Assembly (NCBI GenBank): GCA_005788935.1
Contig: SYAK01000013.1
Location: 1-8,948 of the forward strand
Reading direction: 5' to 3'
Source: Pseudomonadota bacterium
Lineage (GTDB): Bacteria > Myxococcota > UBA9042 > PHBI01
Length of the DNA: 8,948 bases
The notes under the pieces were generated by a model, which did no database searches, was not told where the DNA came from, and saw only the letters and a program-made list of their open reading frames with translations. The position numbers were made by a program, and so were the translations under genes. This document shows positions 6,501 through 8,948 of the stretch, piece after piece (the stretch's first letter is position 1; each line of letters begins with the position of its first letter).

Positions 6501-8025
6501 GCGCGCCCTCGCCGCGCGCCACGATCCCGACAAGTGGCCGCGGCAGCCCGAGCAGGCCCGCGACCGTCTCGCCCGCCACCCCGTCGGCACGCCACGCGAG
6601 CGCCAGCTGGCGCGTCGACCGGACCTGCGCGCTCCCGGTCGGCTCCCACGCCATCCCGTCGAGCCCGACTCGGCCCCCCGCGAGCCCGAAGGTCGCCTCG
6701 TCGACGAGGACCGCGTGCACGTCATCATCGGTCGCGTCCGCCCGAGGCGCGAAGCGCCCAGAAGCTGACACTTCGTCAAGAAACAGCGGTCCGACGCGCG
6801 CGCGCGCCAGCGAGGCCGTCCAGGTCGCCTCCACGGCCTCGAGGGTCCCGCGGCCAGCGACGGTCGCGCTGCCCTGCCCATCGGCGAGCCCGCGCGTCAG
6901 GCGCGCAACCGGGCCTCGGGTCGCGGCATCGAGCGGCGCCGTGAGGTGCACTTCGGCGTCCCCCCACCACGCGATCGGCGCGACGCCGAGGTCCATGCCG
7001 CCTGCTCCCGCGAGCCATCCGAGCCGCTCAGTCAGGCTCTCCCCGACGCCAGCCGTCACGTGCGTCCATGCGAACCGCTCTCCGTGCCAGCGGAAGCCCT
7101 CGACCGCAATCCCGTGGGCCGCGAGGCGCACCACCTCGCCCGCGTGCGCGAGCCCGTGCAGCCAGAGCGCGAAGGCGTCGACCGTCACGGTCCCGGGTGC
7201 AAAGGCGAGCCCCTCCCGCGGCCGCAGGCTGAGTCCTGTCCGACCATGGACCCCGGTCGCCCGCAGCCGCACGGCTTCGAGCTCGATCCGCGCCTCGCCG
7301 TCGACGACGAGCGCCTCGGTCAGTTCGAGGCCGAAGCCATGTTCGGGAGCGGTCTTCGAGGCTGTCGTGCGCGCGTCCGGGGCGGTGAAGGCCCGCAGGA
7401 GCCCGAGCCCGCCAGCGCCATCCTCGGCGACCGTCACGACCGGCCTCAGCGCATGAGCCCGCGCCACGTAAAGGGTCACACCCTGACCTGACGAATCGTC
7501 AAGCCACGACGCGAGGCTCCAGAGCGTCCGCGACAGGCCGAGCTCGACCTGCACGGCGTCCGCTCCGATGACGCGGCGCCCGGCGGGATCGCGAATCTCC
7601 GGATGCGTCAAGGACAGCTTCCACGGCGCCGGCCCCCAGCGCAGGGTCCCGAGCGTCGCCGTCCCCGGCAGCGCCGCGCTGACCTCGGCGCTGATCGTCG
7701 CCGCCGACCAGCTCGACGCGAGCCCGAAGTAGAGCAGCCCCCAGACCGCGCCGACCGCCACAGCGAAGCGCGTCACGAGCCCGTAGACCGCAAGCAGGGC
7801 CCAGCCGAGGCCGCCGAAGATCGTCCGCACCAGGGCGCGTCGCTTCCGTCCGCGCCGCTGGAAGGGCAGGGGGCGTGTCTCCTGCCCCCTGGGCCGTGGC
7901 AGCGCTATCGTGGCGGGCGGCCGAGGCGTCTCACCCCGGCCTCCTGTGTCGTCTGGGCGCCGCAGGAGCCGCGTCGTGTCGGGTCTGCCGCCATCGGGCC
8001 CCTGTCCCGTCTCCGGGCTGTTCAC
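3499..8025 (-). CDS. tamB: TamB-like translocation and assembly module protein (AsmA/DUF490 family)
   Basis: Inner-membrane-anchored, periplasm-spanning TamB-like protein. Family members partner an Omp85 protein in outer-membrane assembly and, in E. coli, TamB, YhdP and YdbH share a role in moving phospholipids to the outer membrane. Seen in the 1508 residues: an Arg/Pro-rich tail (1-63, ending RRGRKRR), a hydrophobic anchor (about 67-104, interrupted by TR at 85-86), then a long body predicted to be beta-strand throughout. AsmA/TamB-style phrases recur, such as VTGPLAAPVAAG (633-644), VRGTVDAPEVRG (851-862) and VRGTVERPEL (1283-1292). The C-terminal TamB domain is recognisable by GGQLTYLVFERTF (1301-1313), GAVDFNGPPETPFID (1318-1332) and DIQALLITGK (1385-1394). 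Length is near or a little above typical TamB (E. coli about 1260). The GTG start shares GTGA with the upstream stop and has GGAAGGA five bases away; GTG at codon 66 is an alternative lacking a good ribosome site. All six cysteines lie after residue 1019. It ends in IPLR, without a terminal aromatic residue. Confidence 0.93.
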   Translation of the reverse strand: MNSPETGQGPDGGRPDTTRLLRRPDDTGGRGETPRPPATIALPRPRGQETRPLPFQRRGRKRRALVRTIFGGLGWALLAVYGLVTRFAVAVGAVWGLLYFGLASSWSAATISAEVSAALPGTATLGTLRWGPAPWKLSLTHPEIRDPAGRRVIGADAVQVELGLSRTLWSLASWLDDSSGQGVTLYVARAHALRPVVTVAEDGAGGLGLLRAFTAPDARTTASKTAPEHGFGLELTEALVVDGEARIELEAVRLRATGVHGRTGLSLRPREGLAFAPGTVTVDAFALWLHGLAHAGEVVRLAAHGIAVEGFRWHGERFAWTHVTAGVGESLTERLGWLAGAGGMDLGVAPIAWWGDAEVHLTAPLDAATRGPVARLTRGLADGQGSATVAGRGTLEAVEATWTASLARARVGPLFLDEVSASGRFAPRADATDDDVHAVLVDEATFGLAGGRVGLDGMAWEPTGSAQVRSTRQLALAWRADGVAGETVAGLLGLPRPLVGIVARGEGALRVATALSGDTALEIDVAALDAEVKADETSDFGAAPWLGVHRLSGVARYVFGPPEGGLAPLSRLTLSRVLVDRGEDRLRVAGVVDFGQGQLDLEPYLRLGDVATTVRAVGLADVRGRVVLKAMRVTGPLAAPVAAGTLNWTRAGLGAAELAQVKGRVRFADGWLGVEELASSNGLGELTLAGRVRLTGPGSETLPFEVSRARLARFALGRFLPEVGTEARLDLTASALEGEAMTLPASLRGELALALSDAVLGGERVARLTGEVALTQAAIAVREVEAHLAPPRGDGQARAADSRWMGALTVERASGALDGALRVGPTQLGALRALQVAVPLLSGRVEADLTVRGTVDAPEVRGVVGLRDLQHGEVTLGSGELDLAPHPAGGVAVEVRAGGFIPGLGRATARLALDGLAPVGLEAEVTTDRFDPASVMAHLGSEQFRASITATARARMRFGRGDPELTLEAPASGIRLAAPARGRSWENGTPLLVTSNGREASLQPVGIGVRGGTAAPVELCGRVSPEAVDLRVAGLVDLAFIPGLDEVLSTAEGALAIVDAPGGDEDRGTCFYGPRPALELSGRPGRVTISGAVEPRGVAIVPRGTGQALRLRDGGRILLRSDVTRDVAVLTIPEQAPLRADLDEGAVRLHGAFVLRDLRPTSADLALLATDVVARAAGTFELSASIDGRLVASELDGESPDVRLSGRVDIGEGRFFKSFDVLSEALGGAFGGRGDVYARSALDGLPWLRTARLDLEVAAPDLLITSALPLARTNLPARLDLSVRGTVERPELFRRVDLTPGGQLTYLVFERTFRIVSGAVDFNGPPETPFIDITAQTPVTWLARASTDTLDEDQREVTVTLRVLGRVPDLKVELSANDGTLDQADIQALLITGKPRGDLDRAEESRVVSADLATVLNGVLAAPFLRTASVGVGQKGALEYRVGTCLAPNLCFDTTTIAADSETTLRARFSLALGDQLVCEGMLRRSDATTATNQQTYQARCRYRIPLR
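6330..6347 (-). other. Intragenic GC-only stem with tetraloop in tamB
   Basis: GCCCGCC and GGCGGGC form a perfect 7-base stem with a four-base loop, within the codons for GPPEGG (residues 560-565). There is no U-tract, so it is not a terminator. A function is not evident. Confidence 0.35.
6412..6424. repeat. Imperfect inverted repeat CGAC-GTTTC-GTCA (copy C)
   Basis: One base away from the TGAC-N5-GTCA form; the inner GACG-TTT-CGTC is a perfect palindrome. It lies in TamB codons 534-538, within a patch (codons 530-541) where eight of twelve codons end in A or T. Confidence 0.5.
6766..6778. repeat. Inverted repeat TGAC-ACTTC-GTCA (copy B)
   Basis: Arms of four bases with a five-base centre, in TamB codons 416-420. 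In codons 415-422, six of eight codons end in A or T, in a gene where that is rare. Confidence 0.6.
7489..7501. repeat. Inverted repeat TGACGA-A-TCGTCA (TGAC-N5-GTCA, copy A)
   Basis: A perfect 13-base interrupted palindrome within the TamB-like gene (codons 175-179). It sits in a patch where 6 of 11 codons end in A or T (codons 175-185). Just beside it, GGTCA-N5-TGACC at 7474-7488 forms a second inverted pair with the same spacing. Confidence 0.7.
7867..7891 (-). other. Intragenic stem-loop near the tamB 5' end
   Basis: CAGGGGGC and GCCCCCTG form a perfect 8-base stem around a 9-base loop, about 135 bases after the TamB start and before the membrane-anchor codons. A competing 7-base pairing, GGGCAGG with CCTGCCC (7864-7887), overlaps it. 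It may slow ribosomes there or may be chance in GC-rich DNA. Confidence 0.4.
8022..8025 (-). other. GTGA stop-start overlap coupling gene 1 to tamB
   Basis: The four bases GTGA contain the TamB start codon GTG and the upstream stop TGA. This arrangement is typical of translational coupling by terminating ribosomes. With the 28-base overlap at 3499-3526 it indicates that all three genes are made from one transcript. Confidence 0.85.
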
Positions 8026-8948
8026 GGCGGTCCTTCCACCCGCCAGGCGAGCCCGTCCCAGGCGGCCCGCACGCCGCCATCGAGGTCGACCTCGACAGCA
8101 TCCCGGACCAGCGCGGTCGCGCCGTCCTCACGCTCCCAGCCGACCTCGAGTCGCGTCAGCGCGAGTGGCCCGGCCAGCAGGTCGACCGGCGTCGCCGCGC
8201 CCTCGGCCACCGTCGACGCGAGCTGGTCCGCGAGCCCCGCGAGGAGCGCCGCCCTGAGCGGCCCGTCCGAGAGCAGCGCGTTCCCCTCGGCCGAGACCCC
8301 GACGCGCCCGCCGAGCGGGTTCCGTCGCACCACGACCTCACCCCCGAGCACGCCCTCTGGCGTCGCCACGACCCCCCCTAGCCCGACCCGCACGAGCCCG
8401 CCGTCGAGCAGGAGGTCCGCTGTCAGCGTCTGGCGCGGCCCCGCCCCAAGCGCGCAGTCCTCGAGCGCCAGCCCCTCGAGGGCCCCTGACAGGCGCTTGT
8501 CGACCTCGACCACCAACCGCCCGAGCCGCCCACGTCCGCAGCCCACATCCGCGAACCCGATCGGCCCGCCCGTCAGCTCCGTCACCGTGAGCGACACCTG
8601 CGGCAAGAGCCCGCCGAGCTTTACCGAGATCGCGCCAGGCCCGGCATCGACGAGCAACCCGGCTCCGTCCCCCGCGGGCATCGCGACGTGCAGGCCACGC
8701 CACGCGACGCTGACGCCGCCTGGCGGCGATCCGAGCGGCAGCGGCCTGACCGCGACACCGTCCACCCCGACGCGCCACGGGTGGTCCGAGCCGCCCCGAA
8801 CCGCAAAGGCCCCGCCGAGCTCCAGCGTCAGGCCCTCGACCCCGGACCGGACGTCGAAGTCGACCGTGGCCTCGACCCGCGGCGCCGAGACCGTGAGACC
8901 GCCCGACAGGCCTTCCGCCCCGAGGGTCGCCCGCACGCCCAGTCCGCC
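8022..8948 (-). CDS. Partial beta-rich envelope protein, family not recognised (AsmA-like by context), 5' end outside the window
   Basis: The reading frame is open to the right edge: four codons (Gly-Gly-Leu-Gly) precede a GTG at 8936 that reads naturally as an internal valine, so 308 C-terminal residues are present and the true start is missing. The product is rich in Gly, Val, Leu and Asp in an alternating pattern typical of extended beta-sheet, with phrases such as LLLDGG and VRRNPLGGRVGVSAEGN. No catalytic motif or transmembrane helix is visible in this part. Two cysteines, 28 residues apart (about 137 and 165 from the window edge), could form a disulfide, which fits a periplasmic location. 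It is the first visible gene of a coupled set with tamB and the Omp85 gene, so an AsmA-like lipid-transfer or assembly role is plausible; a GspN-like protein is another possibility. Both are inferred from context and texture, not from a recognised motif. That it is a real gene is well supported by codon bias, the tight overlap and its length. Confidence 0.8.
   Translation of the reverse strand, partial: GGLGVRATLGAEGLSGGLTVSAPRVEATVDFDVRSGVEGLTLELGGAFAVRGGSDHPWRVGVDGVAVRPLPLGSPPGGVSVAWRGLHVAMPAGDGAGLLVDAGPGAISVKLGGLLPQVSLTVTELTGGPIGFADVGCGRGRLGRLVVEVDKRLSGALEGLALEDCALGAGPRQTLTADLLLDGGLVRVGLGGVVATPEGVLGGEVVVRRNPLGGRVGVSAEGNALLSDGPLRAALLAGLADQLASTVAEGAATPVDLLAGPLALTRLEVGWEREDGATALVRDAVEVDLDGGVRAAWDGLAWRVEGPP
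8031..8037 (-). promoter_or_regulatory. Shine-Dalgarno of the TamB-like gene
   Basis: The minus strand reads GGAAGGA, five bases before the GTG at 8025-8023. It lies inside the last codons of the preceding gene. Its strength and spacing decide the choice of this GTG start over the downstream in-frame GTG at codon 66. Confidence 0.8.

Noticed and set aside
5727..6944. A 405-codon plus-strand frame opposite tamB
   Set aside because: The product is dominated by Arg, Pro and Ala, which is the signature of out-of-frame GC-rich DNA; no motif is seen.

Overview
The window is a GC-rich (roughly 70% G+C), almost gap-free stretch of a diderm (Gram-negative) bacterial chromosome. All three well-supported genes lie on the minus strand and are packed like an operon: each overlaps the next, all three end in TGA, and codons overwhelmingly end in G or C. 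Gram-negative envelope genes, the base composition and the very large Omp85 protein would fit Myxococcota or another former deltaproteobacterial lineage. That placement is inference; nothing here fixes the taxon.

Layout in the direction of transcription (right to left): (1) 8948-8022, the 3' part of a beta-strand-rich, Gly/Val/Leu-rich gene that runs off the right edge; family not recognised, AsmA-like by texture and context. (2) 8025-3499, a 1508-residue TamB-like protein with an unusual Arg/Pro-rich N-terminal tail, a membrane anchor, a long beta-repeat body and a recognisable TamB (DUF490) C-terminal domain. Its GTG start overlaps the stop of gene 1 as GTGA, behind a good Shine-Dalgarno. 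(3) 3526-53, a 1157-residue Omp85-superfamily outer-membrane barrel (BamA/TamA type) with a signal peptide, about seven POTRA domains, the LRGF loop motif, a late VDFG strand motif and a C-terminal Phe. It overlaps the end of gene 2 by 28 bases. The first 65 bases may hold the last codons of a convergent plus-strand gene, but the evidence is slight.

Together genes 2 and 3 are a TamB-TamA type pair: an inner-membrane-anchored, periplasm-spanning TamB-like protein and its outer-membrane Omp85 partner. The known roles of such systems are outer-membrane protein insertion and, for the TamB/AsmA family, phospholipid traffic between membranes. Points of note are the enlarged POTRA array, the order tamB before tamA, cysteines present in even, locally paired numbers in all three proteins, and a recurring interrupted palindrome (TGAC-N5-GTCA) inside patches of A/T-ending codons. 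No RNA gene, mobile element, CRISPR array or clear promoter or terminator was seen, and essentially no non-coding sequence is present.
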